This document shows, in pieces, positions 8,129-19,163 of a stretch of DNA of 25,858 nt. Position 1 is the stretch's first letter, and every line of letters starts with the position of its first letter. The DNA comes from Gnetum montanum (lineage: Eukaryota; Streptophyta; Gnetopsida; Gnetales; Gnetaceae). The stretch lies in NCBI GenBank assembly GCA_015680685.1, contig MNCI01019008.1, positions 1-25,858 on the forward strand, in the 5' to 3' direction. Position numbers and translations under genes: made by a program. Below the pieces are notes generated by a model. That model saw only the letters and a program-made list of their open reading frames with translations. It had not been told where the DNA came from and ran no database searches.

Positions 8129-9891
8129 ATGGCCCCTAAAAGAGGACAGAAAGAAGGACCCTCACAAGGTGCATCTAAATGACCAAGGAGAGGCAGAGGC
8201 CAAGAACCTCTCAAAGAACACATAGAACAGGAGGCACAATCATTCAACATTCATCAAGAACCTCCTATCACTGCACAATCAGAACATGTCAAAGGTGGAG
8301 ATGGTAGAGCACCTGAACAGGGACAACATCTCACGTTGTCTCCGAAATGTATTCAGGAAATTTGTGAAAGGTCCACGTCAGTAGCTGTGATTGTGGAACT
8401 TAATTTTGGACCTTTCACTAAGTTTTCTCCTGAAGCAATCAAGGACCAACTTAAAAGGTCTCCACTATGGCCTATTCTATCTAAAAGTGGTGATTGGTAC
8501 CTAGGAGAGACATACCAATTTTGGCACAACAAAGAAGAAGGCACCACTATTGATATTGGTGGTATTTCTATTGACTTCTCTGCCAAAGCCATTTCGGAAG
8601 TCGTAAATCTTCTGAATACAGGGCCAAGGGTTGCTCACTTGTCCACTTATTTTGATGTTAATGCATGAAACATATGGTTGAAAAGAGCATACTGCAAGGA
8701 GGATAAAGCATATGGAGAACTTACACGTGAAGAGAGAATCTACTTCAATGTTGGCACATATCACATTTTTCCAACAAAAGGTTTAAACAAAATTTCCACA
8801 TATGTGGTGAGAGGAAGTGCCATCTTGATGGACAAGGTTAATGTCAACCTACCCCATCTATATCTTATAGAAATTTTGAGGTGATTTGAAGAACATAAGA
8901 TGGGGAAGTTTACATTGCCCTTCCCCTGTCTCATCAAGATGCTATGTCGATGTGGTAGAATTTTGGGGTACACCAATGATGTCCCTAGAAAGGCCCAAAA
9001 TGCTTCATTTGTTGAATTACTGAAGCCACCGGCCCCAAGGAAATGTGCTGGTGAGTCACTGGAGCCTAAGCAAGAATAGGAAGCAGAGCCCATCACACAA
9101 CTTATAGGTCAGCAAGACCAACCGCCGCCGTCACCATAGAACTATTGATCGTCGATGAGCCATCTTAGGGCCATCGCTGAAACGATCAATTGGGGAAGTC
9201 ATGATGAAACCAATATCTTCAGGGTTATTGATGATGAAGTATGACCTACAATCTCAATTAATCACGCACGGGGTGAGGTGTCCATCCAAACAGAAAGAGG
9301 GGAAACACACTGGTCACAACAGATCTCTGGAAATGCTGCATCTTTTCAGGTGCAATTAGAAACTGGTGAAAATGCCACAGTAGTGGTCATGCAGCACCAA
9401 GATGCAATAGGAGTAGAAGAAGTGGGCACAAACCACATAAAAGAATCATTTGATGTTCCTATTGTGCCACCAGTAGATTTTAGAGGAGCACGTGATGCTC
9501 AAACTTTAGCCGGTCCATCAATGACTCATGAAGAGCATGAGAATGTTCTAGATTGGTTGTTGCAGACAAGACAAGTGATGATGTCCCTGTTTGACATTCC
9601 TCAAGATGTCACAACAACTCAGTTAGACCTCATCTTCACAAAAGGAAAGATGGTCATGGCAGAGATCAGGGCCGAGCATGCAGAAGAGGAGTTAAAAAGA
9701 CTCTAAGAAAAAATCATCACCTACAAGCTGCACAGTGAGATCCATTCCAATTCATCCCTATAGACCAGCTAGAGTCCTTCCAGACAAAGCAGCTGAATAA
9801 ATTGCTGGAGGAGATTAAAAGAGTGGTGCAGGAAAAAGAGAAGGCTGATTGGGATGCTTCTAAGGCATAAGCTCAAACATATGCACATGGC
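8129..9891 (+). pseudogene. Extra sense ORF of the outer element, 5' part: plant-mobile/transposon-like domain and start of coiled coil
   Basis: The ATG at 8129 opens MAPKRGQKEGPSQGAS, the kind of basic start common in plant transposon-associated proteins. One frame continues to 9706, broken only by stops (TGA at about 8180, TGA 8666, TGA 8882, TAG 9077 and a few more). The globular region (about 8330-9040) shows FGPFTKFSPEAIKDQL, GISIDFSAKAISEVVNLLN, YFNVGTYHIFPTKGLNKIS and LPFPCLIKMLCRCGRI. This order resembles the family annotated as putative plant transposon protein (Transposase_32-like); that match is from memory and uncertain. From about 9540 the sequence becomes helical and charged (AEIRAEHAEEELKRL). 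A one-base slip in the A run at 9708-9713 moves it to the next frame, which stays helical up to 9891, where the nested element cuts it. Function unknown. Confidence 0.65.
9887..9891. repeat. Target-site duplication of the nested element, left copy (ATGGC)
   Basis: ATGGC before TGTAGC of the nested element; the right copy is ATGCC (21055-21059), one mismatch. The interrupted ORF reads in frame from codon 9889-9891 to codon 21060-21062. Confidence 0.7.
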
Positions 9892-10494
9892 TGTAGCAAC
9901 TAAAAACGTTGGTGGCTGGAACACCAAGAAGTTGCTGGGCGAACAGTTTAACCCCGAATCTATGCAAGGGTCGTGCTAGATAAAATGAAAGCGGGGCACC
10001 TTGAATGGTCTGGTCAATCAGAGAAGGACTTAATCAATGTAACTCAACCTTACGTGAATGTTGTTTTATATGCAAAATACGCGAGGTAAAACCGATGATC
10101 AATGAATGAAAGAATGAAGGAAATAATGTCAAGCAGTGATAACAATAAAGAGATAACAAAATAAACTCGGATAAGAAAATGCACCACCTCAAGGTTGTGG
10201 CTTCGATTCTTTACCTTGTTTGAAAAATGTATAACAAATCATACAACGCCGGAGGTGCATAGAGAGTTCAAGAGTAACCAGACTACTCAAAATGTGCCAA
10301 CTATGCTCTTGAGTGTGAACTTAAAAGCCGACTGCGCAAAAATGACAACTCTTTGGATGAGAAAGGCCAACCAAAAAAGCCAACCAATGCCAAATGCCAA
10401 CAAGCCAACTGCTCTCCTCAATGTAAAAATGTCAATTATTTTAGCAAAAAAGCCAACCCTTTGAGCATTGTTTGTTAGGGTATTTATAGGACCA
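9892..10494 (-). repeat. 3' LTR of the nested element, part homologous to the other LTR
   Basis: 9892-10489 aligns base for base in length (598 bp) with 19164-19761; similarity rises from about 80% at the outer end to over 90% near the TATA box. On the minus strand a TATA box, CTATAAATAC, lies at 10489-10480. A GCCAAC-rich repeat (10366-10409) is shared with the other copy. Beyond 10494 the two LTRs no longer align, so the inner limit of this LTR cannot be fixed. Confidence 0.8.
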
Positions 10495-10862
10495 CGCGCG
10501 AGATCTGACAAAGTAACATGTGTTTAATGCAGCGTAGGGCTAATCGTTTTGTACGGCAGAAGATTAGTTGAAATGGCAGTAGTGTATTAAATTCTTTCTT
10601 GAAATTCATATTTAATAATTTCTTGCTACATTAAGTTGGTGTGTTGTAAGACCTTTGGATTAATGCATCGGTAATATGGTGTTGCTATGCTATTGATCTC
10701 ATGGTTCTGTTGGTGAATTTGCCTTAGCTATGAATTTGTTATATTGCTACGCTACATGTGAAGCAAGGGTTATGCTACACTATTTGTGAATGGATAATGA
10801 TGCTACGTTACATGCGAACTCCACTTGAACATAATGCTAACATTTGCCATTGTGTTGTGCAG
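10495..10862. other. Left U3-like or upstream region of the antisense ORF
   Basis: No similarity found to the corresponding part of the right LTR (19767-21054). Contains three degenerate TGCTACGCTA motifs (10746-10755 and near 10770 and 10800). It ends in a good splice acceptor context, TTGTGTTGTGCAG, at 10850-10862. It may be U3 sequence, an upstream exon/intron of the antisense ORF, or both. Confidence 0.4.
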
Positions 10863-12848
10863 GGTGATGTTAAGACCCATTTTGATTGTCCTGGAAATCG
10901 TAGGAGTCCTATGCTGCCTAAGCGAACCAGTGGCCAATGTGCCTCCTCCCCACACACGTGTGGAACAGCAGGTGGTCTAGTTTTGGGAAGGAGCACGGAA
11001 CTTCCTACAATTCCTCCTCTAGCACTTTAGTGTGATCATTTGGTCATACTTATCTGTGGAGACAGCAACCGTAATTACAAAAACGCTATTGCCTAGGGCT
11101 AATCGAGGCATTCTAAAGTTTTTGACTAATGGGGCAATCAGAGGTGACCAGGCAGAAGGGTTCAATCAATGCCCAAAAATCTTGAGGCGTCTGAGTTGGA
11201 TCTGGGAAATGCTTGAGTATAACTGCTATCACCCATACAACACATTGTTCGTTGCCCATCACATGGGCACCTGTTTTCAGAACCCACCAGAAACTGTGTA
11301 CTTTGTTGGCTGGTGAGTTCTGTAAGCATATTCCATCACGTTATGCAATGCATGCTACGCTAGGAAACAATGTTAATAGTGCATGTGCTTTTTTTATGTT
11401 TTTGTGTGTTACTAGGTTTTATATCAACAAGAATGGGCTTCACGATGATACTAATGCTTTGGCTTTGGCATAGATGGCCCTGCAGGAGTTTTCCTCCAAC
11501 AGGAATGTGCACGCTGGCGTGATAGGCCAATGCAGGGGTAAGTACAAAACCTATCCAACCCAGTACTCCTAGTTTTACAAGAAGTGTAAGGAGGTCTGTT
11601 GGTTGGATAGGGATTGGGCATCCCTTAGGCCAATCACCGTTGAAGACGTCTTGGTGGATCTTCAACCATTTCCATTGCCGTTTAAACTTGGTACACTAGG
11701 CCGTGAATCTTATGCTTGCATGTTCAAGTATTGTTTCATTTTTTTTCTCTTTTTATTTTTTGTGTTGTTTTGTTTAATTTTTCTTGTAAGCTGCTACAAC
11801 GGTGAAGAAATCCCAGGAGGTCACTGTGATCACCTCTAGACATAACGAGGTCAACATCTACTTCAAGTATGGGGAGGTGGACGAGACCCAACGCTGGCTC
11901 TACAACGGGGCCTTGGAATCGCTCGTCAACAACCTTCAGGACGCTGGGCTCATGGAATTGTTCTTAGTCATCAACCCAAGTGTTCCTACTACTGAGATGC
12001 TTGCCCTAGCCGACTCCTTTTCCAAAAGAGAAGACCGCTTTTGCACATGTGTCCACAGTGTGCTAGTGGTGCTCGAGGTTAACAACCAACTATTTGCGAA
12101 TCTCTTCAGTGTCCCTTCTAATGGCCTCTTCGTGGGAGCAAACATCAAAAAGGAGGCAAACCATCAGGGGGACATTGAGGAGTGGCTAGGGGCAGCGAAG
12201 AACCAAAAGGGGATCCATATTGAAGAGGCCAAGCTAAAAGTGGCCAAAATGATTTACCCTGTCTTCCGTGCCCAAGCTTTCCCCAGGCTACTCTTCTAAG
12301 GAAAAATCATTGGGATCGAGTAGGCTTGGATAATGAGAGAGGTCATGAAAGAGGGGGCCCGTTACAATTGGGCCAAGCATCTCTGCAAAGGCCTGCAGGC
12401 TGAAATGGTCAAGCTTTGTCAGAATCCTAAATCCCATTTCAATTTGTATCATGCCTTCTTTGTTGCCTACCTATGGCACTTCACAAAATTCTTGGTTGTT
12501 CATGAGAATGGAGCCTAGGTGCTACAAAATCGTAACCAGATTTCCAGACCATGGATTTGCCAAGTCTTCCATACCACCCGATCCTAGGATCCCCCAGAAG
12601 CTATTGGAGAGTCATTTTTGATGACAACTAGGGATCGGGTGGCACACAACTTCCATGGCCAAGATAGCCTAGGAGAGGTGCCCCCTACTACCATGGGCAG
12701 TGTGTCAAAGGGGAAATGCCTCATTGCGGAGACAGTGGCCAGCATGTTACAGCACAAAAGGTCTCGCCTGATTGAGGAGCCTCCTCATATGGACGAACAA
12801 GGGGGGCAGAAACTACGATTCAAGCTTCGTAGAATGTAGCCTCCCATT
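10863..12848 (+). pseudogene. Antisense ORF of the nested element, exons 1-3: plant-mobile-domain-like region
   Basis: Coding on + while the element's gag-pro is on -. Exon 10863-11312 (internal frame change near 11040-11090) ends GTCFQNPPETVYFVG. A GT-AG intron of 103 bp (11313-11415) splits a Trp codon (TG/G), and the frame continues FYINKNGLHDDTNALALA. Exon 11416-11727 has two TAGs. A T-rich intron covers about 11728-11790. Exon about 11791-12848 keeps one frame through four stops. Here GLMELFLVINPSVPTTEMLA, then LALADSFSKREDRF, then VLEVNNQLFANLFSVPSNG follow the layout of the plant mobile domain (ALxERW...ETHTF...TLEDVxxLLGLPVDG). That assignment is by eye and tentative. The stops are mostly TAG where CAG would fit. 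The product would be nuclear or unknown; function unknown. Confidence 0.6.
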
Positions 12849-12994
12849 GTTAAACGCTTCCTCTTTGTATTTGCTGCCTTATTTGTTTGGTTAATGCTCG
12901 CTACGCTGTGCTACGCTAGATAGTGTAGCATAGCATAGCATCTGTTTTAAGTTAGTATGCTTTTGCCTAATGTGACCATGCTTTACTAGCAGAG
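12849..12994 (+). other. Intron of the antisense ORF with TGCTACGC motifs
   Basis: Proposed GT at 12849 and AG at 12993-12994 (or 12991-12992). It joins the PMD-like exon to an acidic exon and keeps the frame with the first choice. It contains TGCTACGCTAGATAGTGTAGCATAGCATAGC-type inverted motifs at 12900-12940. The exact acceptor is uncertain because several AGs are close together. Confidence 0.5.
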
Positions 12995-14748
12995 GAAGAA
13001 GAAGAAGAAGAAGGTGAAGAAGAGGTGATGGCCCCTAAAACAGGGACAACTAATAAAGATGCGGGGGCCCCAGCCATAGAGGAAAGGGCCTCGGTTAAGG
13101 AAGAAGGAGCCCCTACCGCAAAGGAAAGGGCTCCCATCGATGAGGAGAACACTCCTACTAATGAGGAGGATGTTCCTACTGATGAGGAGGACACTCTTGT
13201 CGATGAGGAAGAGACTAGTGCCATGGAAATAAGGGCCCCAGTGAATAAAGAAGAGGCCCTTGTCAACTAGAAAGAGGCCTCCACCGATGATCCCTTCGCT
13301 GAATGTAGTTTAGGGCTTGAAGGGTAGATGAACGCGGAGGGTGCTGCCATGCTGTTAAGTCAGCTAGAGGAGGGGAGCTACAATTTGATGCTGGTGAGTT
13401 TGATCGCATGTTTGACAGTATGTCGATGGGTGACCCCCCTGCTATCACCCCTGAGGGTTTGCTGGGTAGGAGCTTTACACTGTCATTTGCGTTGCTCATC
13501 AACTTTATTGTAGTCCTCTTTATCATAACTAACATGTTTTTTTATGTAGCAAAAACCAGTATTGACACTGTAGGGCCTTCTTCAATCCGCCTGCGACCAT
13601 GGGCCAAGACCCTTGACAAGTTTACCTTCATGGAGGGGATGGTCGACGACATGATCGACCATCTAAAGAAGGTAGATTCGGAAGTGGGTGAGTGAAGTAG
13701 CTACGCTAGGTTTTTTTTTTTTGCTAAACTTTGCTACGCTGCTAGGACTAATGCGTTTTTGTATGCGATTGACAGCCTCTCGCCTCAAGTGGAACCCCAA
13801 GCAAGTAGTCAAGGTCAACACCGTGCCTGCATTCCCACTAGAAGTAACCGAAGTACCTCATTGCATATGCGACGAGACTAGCGAATGTGTGATGTACTCG
13901 GCACGGTCCCTATGGGAGTGCAGGCATGTAAATGAAGACCTGTGGAAACAGGTCCAAAGGCTTGAGAAGGAGAAGGTGAATTTCACTGTCGAGGTGGGAG
14001 ACCTCCACTCCAGGAATGAGTTCCTTTTGGCCCTGGATAACAATAATGGAAGTTGGCGCACGGCTATCATTGATTATGCAAGATATTGGATGGTCGTGCG
14101 GCACAACAACGAGGCCACACAGGAAATAATAGAGTAGCGTATGCAAATGGACTTATTGGCCTAGAAGAACCAAGATTGGAAAGACTCTAGCACAAGAGTT
14201 TACGAGTGGGGGCAATCACAGAAAAAACACAAGCATATGTATAAATTGGAACGTGCCACCTACCGTAAACAATATTAGGATGCTTCTATTAAGTTGTATA
14301 CACATGAACCATTCCTGGATGTCATTGGTGCTTTTGGGGCTTATGACAAGTTCATGCAACAAGTGACGGTCAGTGAATCCCCTGAATGGAAAGTGAGTTT
14401 TCTCATAGGGGGGACCGCCACTTCCTCCTTTTCCCCAGGGCCACCGAGATGGACAGCTGTTGAAAAGGAGAAAGTTGCAACAAACGTTGACTTAAGAGAT
14501 AGGCACTAGGTAGACATTACTAAAGAGGAGGTCTGGCAACGCCTCAAGACCAGCTTAGATCACATACCCCCTAAGACAGACGCAAGGCTATCTTGGGTTA
14601 GTCACTTTTTGCGATGTAACTATTTATTTTATTCTAGCTTTTATTACGACTCTAGCTAACTACTTTAATTTTTGTGATACAGAATCCGGATGAAGATATA
14701 AGGCCCTCTGAGGATGGAAACGATGATGTAGAGGAAGATGATGCATGA
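12995..14748 (+). pseudogene. Antisense ORF of the nested element, exons 4-7: acidic linker and coiled coil
   Basis: Exon about 12995-13465 begins with a poly-Glu run and then acidic degenerate repeats built on (T/P)xDEE(D/N/E) (APIDEEN, VPTDEED, LVDEEE), with two TAGs and a one-base shift near 13377. Introns with GT-AG ends and matching phases: 13466-13549 (84 bp), 13688-13775 (88 bp), 14597-14682 (86 bp). Exon 13550-13687 reads MVDDMIDHLKKVDSEV. Exon 13776-14596 is a long helical, heptad-like stretch (LWKQVQRLEKEKVNF, then QKKHKHMYKLERATYRKQY) with four stops. The last exon, 14683-14748, is very acidic and ends DDVEEDDA with TGA at 14746-14748. The order (globular domain, acidic linker, coiled coil, acidic tail) parallels the extra ORF of the outer element. 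Confidence 0.65.
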
Positions 14749-15241
14749 CACCAAGGGATCTTATTTGTATTTTTGAAAAAATATTGCAAATATTATTTAA
14801 TTGATACTTTAAATGGAAGATGACTTATGACATGATTCATTTTATTTTGGCTTGTGCATTATCTATGTTATTCATTTTTATCATTTTTCATCTTAGTTTT
14901 AGGCCATTTCGGGCCATGAGACGATGGTAAAAAAAATTTCGCCAGTTTTAGGCCTTAGCGGGCCATAACGTAATGTAAATGGAGAACATGTGATAGGTTT
15001 TAGACAAAGTTAGATGCTTAGCATAGATGAATGAATGTGAAGCAAATAAGGAATGAATGTATAATGGGTGTTAACTAGGTAAGGAGCAGTGGAGCCGTCT
15101 TGCTACACAAGTAACAATCATCCTCCCAATTGCTTTCTAACCCATCGTGGGTTTGGCAACATGTAAGGTCGAGAGGCTTTATTGCAGTATCCTTCTACAT
15201 CGTCTTCTACCGCTTAAAAAGGCAACTCGCCCCACGTAGTT
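14749..15241. other. Gap between antisense ORF and protease; RT, RNase H and integrase missing
   Basis: AT-rich, with no coding motif on either strand. Two imperfect units, TTTTAGGCC...CGGGCCAT, occur at about 14896-14925 and 14945-14975. In an autonomous Tat element roughly 2.5-3 kb of RT, RNase H and integrase would lie here. Confidence 0.6.
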
Positions 15242-15961
15242 TCATTTTCTGAGCCAACATCTTGGGCAGTTAGTATCGGTAGAAATAGGTGCCTCGTTCT
15301 CAGAGGTTATGACCTTTGAACCTTGCTCCATATCTACATTATTTATTGCCTGGGTTGTCACTTCATCACCATGGATCACCACCTCCCTGCCTGCATAAGG
15401 TAGATGGATTTCCTGATGTATGAGTGAAGAGACGACCCTGAGTTGGGCTAACCATGACCTCCCCAAGATCAGGTTAAACCTAGGCATCTCTTCCATCATG
15501 ATAAACATTGCGTTTGTGGAGAACTGGTCCCCTGCCACAAAGTCAATGTGGACAGTGCCTTTCACGACTACTCGTGCCCCATTGAATGACTTCAAACATG
15601 ACATTGTCGTGGGTTTGACTTGGTCTACCAAACCCAGTTTGTCCACTATAGGGAATGGGATGATGTTCGTAGTAGCCCCGTCATCAACGTGTACTCTTCG
15701 GATCTTATGTTGGTCGACCCGAATTGTGATGAACAGGGGTGCTGTCGTAACCTGACCCTTTTCAGGGTCCTTCCTAATGGACTCATTGTAGAATGTCAAT
15801 TGGGACGACGATGGTTCTTCAGGCGTGGCATGGAGCATAATCGCATGGATTGCCTTCCCCTCTACTGGCATGTTCTCGTCAACTGGTATGGACATCAACA
15901 TGCGAACCAAAGCCTCGCGGTGTGTGGTGGAAGTCATTATCAGGTCATACAGACTCAACAT
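15242..15961 (-). pseudogene. Tat-type aspartic protease region of the nested element
   Basis: Open for 239 codons. An N-terminal helix, MLSLYDLIMTSTTHREALV, is the conserved block preceding the protease in Tat elements. The retropepsin-like fold follows: RRVHVDDGATTNIIPFPIVD carries the active-site Asp-x-Gly-Ala (here DDGA), and FNLILGRSWLAQL is the ILGRxWL block that precedes the conserved VPSTxHQ, seen here as VSSLIHQEIHLPY. The protease would cut the gag polyprotein during particle maturation. The frame differs from gag by one shift between 16063 and 15961. After the protease the frame ends at 15242 with no RT. One of the best preserved frames in the window, though it lacks its gag fusion. 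Confidence 0.85.
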
Positions 15962-16062
15962 TATGTTCTTTTGTTTTAGAGCCTATTTTACTTGAGTAAG
16001 AGCAGTAAGGAGGTCTTGCCCACCTTCCTATTCTTTACTACCCTTCTCTTCTTCCATTCGTC

Positions 16063-18830
16063 CTAGAAGACGAGTTTCCCGAGGAGGAGCAGTTTCGAGT
16101 TTGGGGTTAGACCCTTTTGGATGAGGTGGTGATGACCGTGCGCGTGTAGCGATGTTAACTTTTGCTGACAAGGCAAGCGTAGATGCAGAGGACGAGGGAG
16201 TAGGCTTGGAAGGACTTGGGCGGTACGTTCCTTAGCCGTTTCACTTGTTAGATGCTCTTCCCATTTCCTTGAACGAGAAGGCTGTGATGCCGTGTTATGT
16301 TGGTTTTGTGGAATGGGGGCGGTTGAGTGGTTTGGCCCCGTGATGATGACTGGTGTTTGCAACGTTAGTGCGGGTGGTGGTGCAGTTTTGAATGCTAAGG
16401 ATGCAGAGGCGAATGCCCAAGGAGGAACCTTAAGGATGAATGGTTGTTGTGGTGTTTTTCTTGCCGTTGTTGGTGTGGCTATGCTACGTTGAGGTACACA
16501 AAGTACAAACAGCTGCTGGGGCGATTTTGAATTACCCTCTACGCCAATCGTGTTGATGATGTACCCCACGTCATTAGCGTTGAGTGGGTCCTTGTAAACA
16601 TGCATGGATTGATTTTCAGGGCGGACAAGGTTTCTTTCGTCCAGCACCAACTTCCCATGATCAATCATCTACTAAATGTCATCTTTTAGGGCTAGACAGT
16701 AATCCGTATCATGATCACAGAGTTAGTGGTAGTCACAGAACCACTCTAGCCTGAAGTTCTTAGGAAGTGGGGGCTCATTGGGCAAAGCCAAGGAGGGGTT
16801 CCTAAGGAGTTTGCAGTACCGTCGATGTCTTTTGGTTGCCTCCTTTGACATCCGCTTGTGTTGAATGTACCCCGCCCCTAGCAATTTCTTCAGAAGTTCT
16901 GAAGGCTTGACTGGTAGCAGGGTGTACTTGGAGAAATCTTTACGCTCAAAATTGGGCTTAGGCATGGTGGGTGCTTCAGGTGTTGACGTTTAAGGTTGGG
17001 TAGCGTTGCCTAGGTTAGGCGCGAGGTTAGTTGGTGTTGCGGTCACCTTCTTGTTATTTTTGTTGTTGGGCTTGGCTTCATTTGCCACGACGACCACCGT
17101 GGGTGTTGCGACCTTGCCCTTCTCTTTATCCATTTTAGTATGTGTGGTTTTATATGCAACATAGGCTAGGTCTCTGCTAGCTCCAGCCATGTCTTGGATG
17201 CTTTTTTTCTGTGCAAAGGCTTGACTTAGAGAGCGCGGGGCTAGGTAATACAACTTGGATTTGATGAAATTGTTCACCGCCCCCTTGAAGATGGCCAGCA
17301 AGTGGGCCTCTGCAATAGGCTCACAGATCTTGTTCAAGGTGGTGCTCCATCGCTGTATAAATCTCTGCACTAACTCTAGTGGGTCCTGCTTAACCCCCAT
17401 TAACTGATCCAGTGTAACCTTTGGTTTCAAGTTATACTTGAAATGAGTTACAAACTGAGTCAGCAACTCCTCTAGGGTTGAGATAGAAAAGCATGGGAGT
17501 GCACGGTACCAATCTAAAGCTTTGCCCTTTAGAGACATAGCAAAGATACAGATTATGGTGTGTGGCCATTCTTGCAGTAGAAGGGACTCAGATCTAAACG
17601 TCACAAGATACGCATTGGAGTTACCCTCCCCGTTGTATTTTGTAAAATGGGGAAGTGGCGTCCTAGGGAGTAATGTAAGCATGGGAACATCAAGCTGATG
17701 GGGTCATTATGGTAGAAATCCATGATTTGCACCGTATCAGAACTGATGGCTTTAAGGCATCTAACCTCCTCAGTAAGGGTCTAGATAACTTGAAACGCTT
17801 AATCCAGACTCGAAGATAATGCAGATGGTTGCGGGGTTGCAAGGGCAACCATTGTTTGTGGTGCAGCAAAGGTAGTGGCTTGGATCATAGGAGAGGCTGT
17901 TGGGGCTGCCCTTGCGATGGGTATTGCTTGTGTGGTCCACCACCCAGTGGGTGGTGCCGCTGGAGTGGCGATTGCTGGTGGTGGCATAGGATAGGTTGTT
18001 TGCATGACTGGTGGGGCAGACCATAGTCTCATGCTTGGTTGTACCATTTGTGGGACCTGGTATGCTTGATGGTGAGTGTAGTGCAACATTTGAGAAGGTT
18101 GCAAAGTAGGGGAAGAAGTGATTGGGGTCCACCACATGGCTAGGGCAAAGCCTATCGCTGATGGTGGAATAGGCATAGATGTTGGAATGGAAGCAGAGAC
18201 TGTATGCAACTGCGACGTAGGTACTACGTGCACGTAAGGCAAGGTAGCCATGATCGGTGCTTGGTACGATGAAGGGATAGATTGGGGAACAAATTGTGGA
18301 GGGATAGTGCCTGGAAACGAGACGGAGGGATAGGCATGTTGATACGCCGAGGGCATGGCATGGCTACTTGTGGTCGATGAAACTGTGGTTTGCAATGGAG
18401 TGGACGTAATCATAAAGGAAGCAGTTGCAAAGAGTAGGTTCGATGAGGAGGCTGCAGTGGAAGGGATAGTCGCAGGGTTAGTTTGACCCCCACCCTCGGA
18501 CTGGGAATCCAAGTCCTCTTGTCCATCCTGAAACACCTTATCATAGTGGGACACCATGTCTCGCTGCTCCCTAGGCCTACTTGTCCATACTTGTTGATCT
18601 AAGATCCACTGATATGTTTGTGTCAGGGGAATAAAAGCACTAGGAGTAGGGATAAATTCCCTCCCATTGCAGTAAAGGAACTCGAAGTTACGTTTGTCTT
18701 CGAGTTCTTGGGCATCTAAGGGTAGATTCGCCTGGACCTTAGCACAGAGGAAATTGTAAAGTTCAGTGTGTTGTACTAAGATCTTAGGTGATTAGTTTTG
18801 GATCCTGAGAGATTGGCGTGGCCCTTGCAT
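16063..18830 (-). pseudogene. Gag of the nested Tat-like element
   Basis: The ATG at 18830 gives MQGPRQSLRIQN, a TAA in place of a Gln codon, then an open N-terminal domain (LYNFLCAKVQANLPLDAQEL) and a Pro/Ala/Thr/Ser-rich stretch to 17799. After two more stops and a one-base shift near 17700, the capsid domain follows at 17682-17370: LPHFTKYNGEGNSNAYLVTF, MSLKGKALDWYRALP, QDPLELVQRFIQRW. This is a textbook Retrotrans_gag pattern. The same frame runs on through a TAA at about 16988 and reaches a zinc-finger-like string, FCDYH, stop, LCDHDTDYCLALKDDI (about 16750-16675), as in Tat gag (CxxH...HxTxxCxxLKxxI). A Pro/His-rich tail runs to 16063. Seven or more lesions make it non-functional. Confidence 0.85.
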
Positions 18831-19139
18831 TGGGCTAGGCGATCACTCGGCACATGTGGTACCCTGAACCGAAAAAGAAACCTCAAGATTTGAGGTAGCA
18901 ACAACAGTGGTTGAGGAAATCATTTTTGCAAGGTTGAAAACGGTTTGCGAACAAGAAAAAACAAGATCAAGAGGAGATCGGAGGCTTTTCGTCCTGCAAG
19001 GTTCCAAAGGAACAGTCGTTGCGACCATCCTATACCACAAAATACGTAAACAACCGCAAGGGTGTCACATTTACGCTGATGAGTGACAAGGTATAGAGAG
19101 CGTGCACGACTACTCGTAGGACATGGAAAAAGCACCAAA
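18831..19139 (-). other. 5' leader of the nested element
   Basis: About 310 bases between primer site and gag ATG on the minus strand. Short frames only. No function is assigned beyond a packaging or leader region. Confidence 0.5.
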
Positions 19140-19158
19140 GGCCCTCCTTCTAGCACCA
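19140..19158 (-). other. Primer binding site of the nested element
   Basis: On the minus strand TGGTGCTAGAAGGAGGGCC begins five bases inside the LTR end. The TGG start is as required for pairing to a tRNA CCA end. It partly resembles the complement of a plant tRNA-Leu 3' end, but the tRNA cannot be fixed by eye. Confidence 0.55.
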
Positions 19159-19163
19159 AAAAC

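Noticed and set aside
10360-10412. CRISPR-like spaced GCCAAC repeats
   Set aside because: Irregular spacing of 5-9 bases and no spacers; a simple low-complexity repeat in an LTR of a plant element.
10166-10511. A hydrophobic frame conserved on the minus strand in both nested LTRs (10287-10511 and 19559-19816)
   Set aside because: Its conservation is explained by the LTR homology itself; it is a reading of the GCCAAC-rich repeat with no start conserved in both copies.
12967-13266. Ser/Val-rich minus-strand frame opposite the Glu-rich exon
   Set aside because: It is the mirror of the acidic repeats on the plus strand, which fit the exon structure and phases.
17829-18026. Cys/Trp/Gly-rich plus-strand frame
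   Set aside because: Complement of the Pro/Ala/Thr-rich gag region; a shadow frame.
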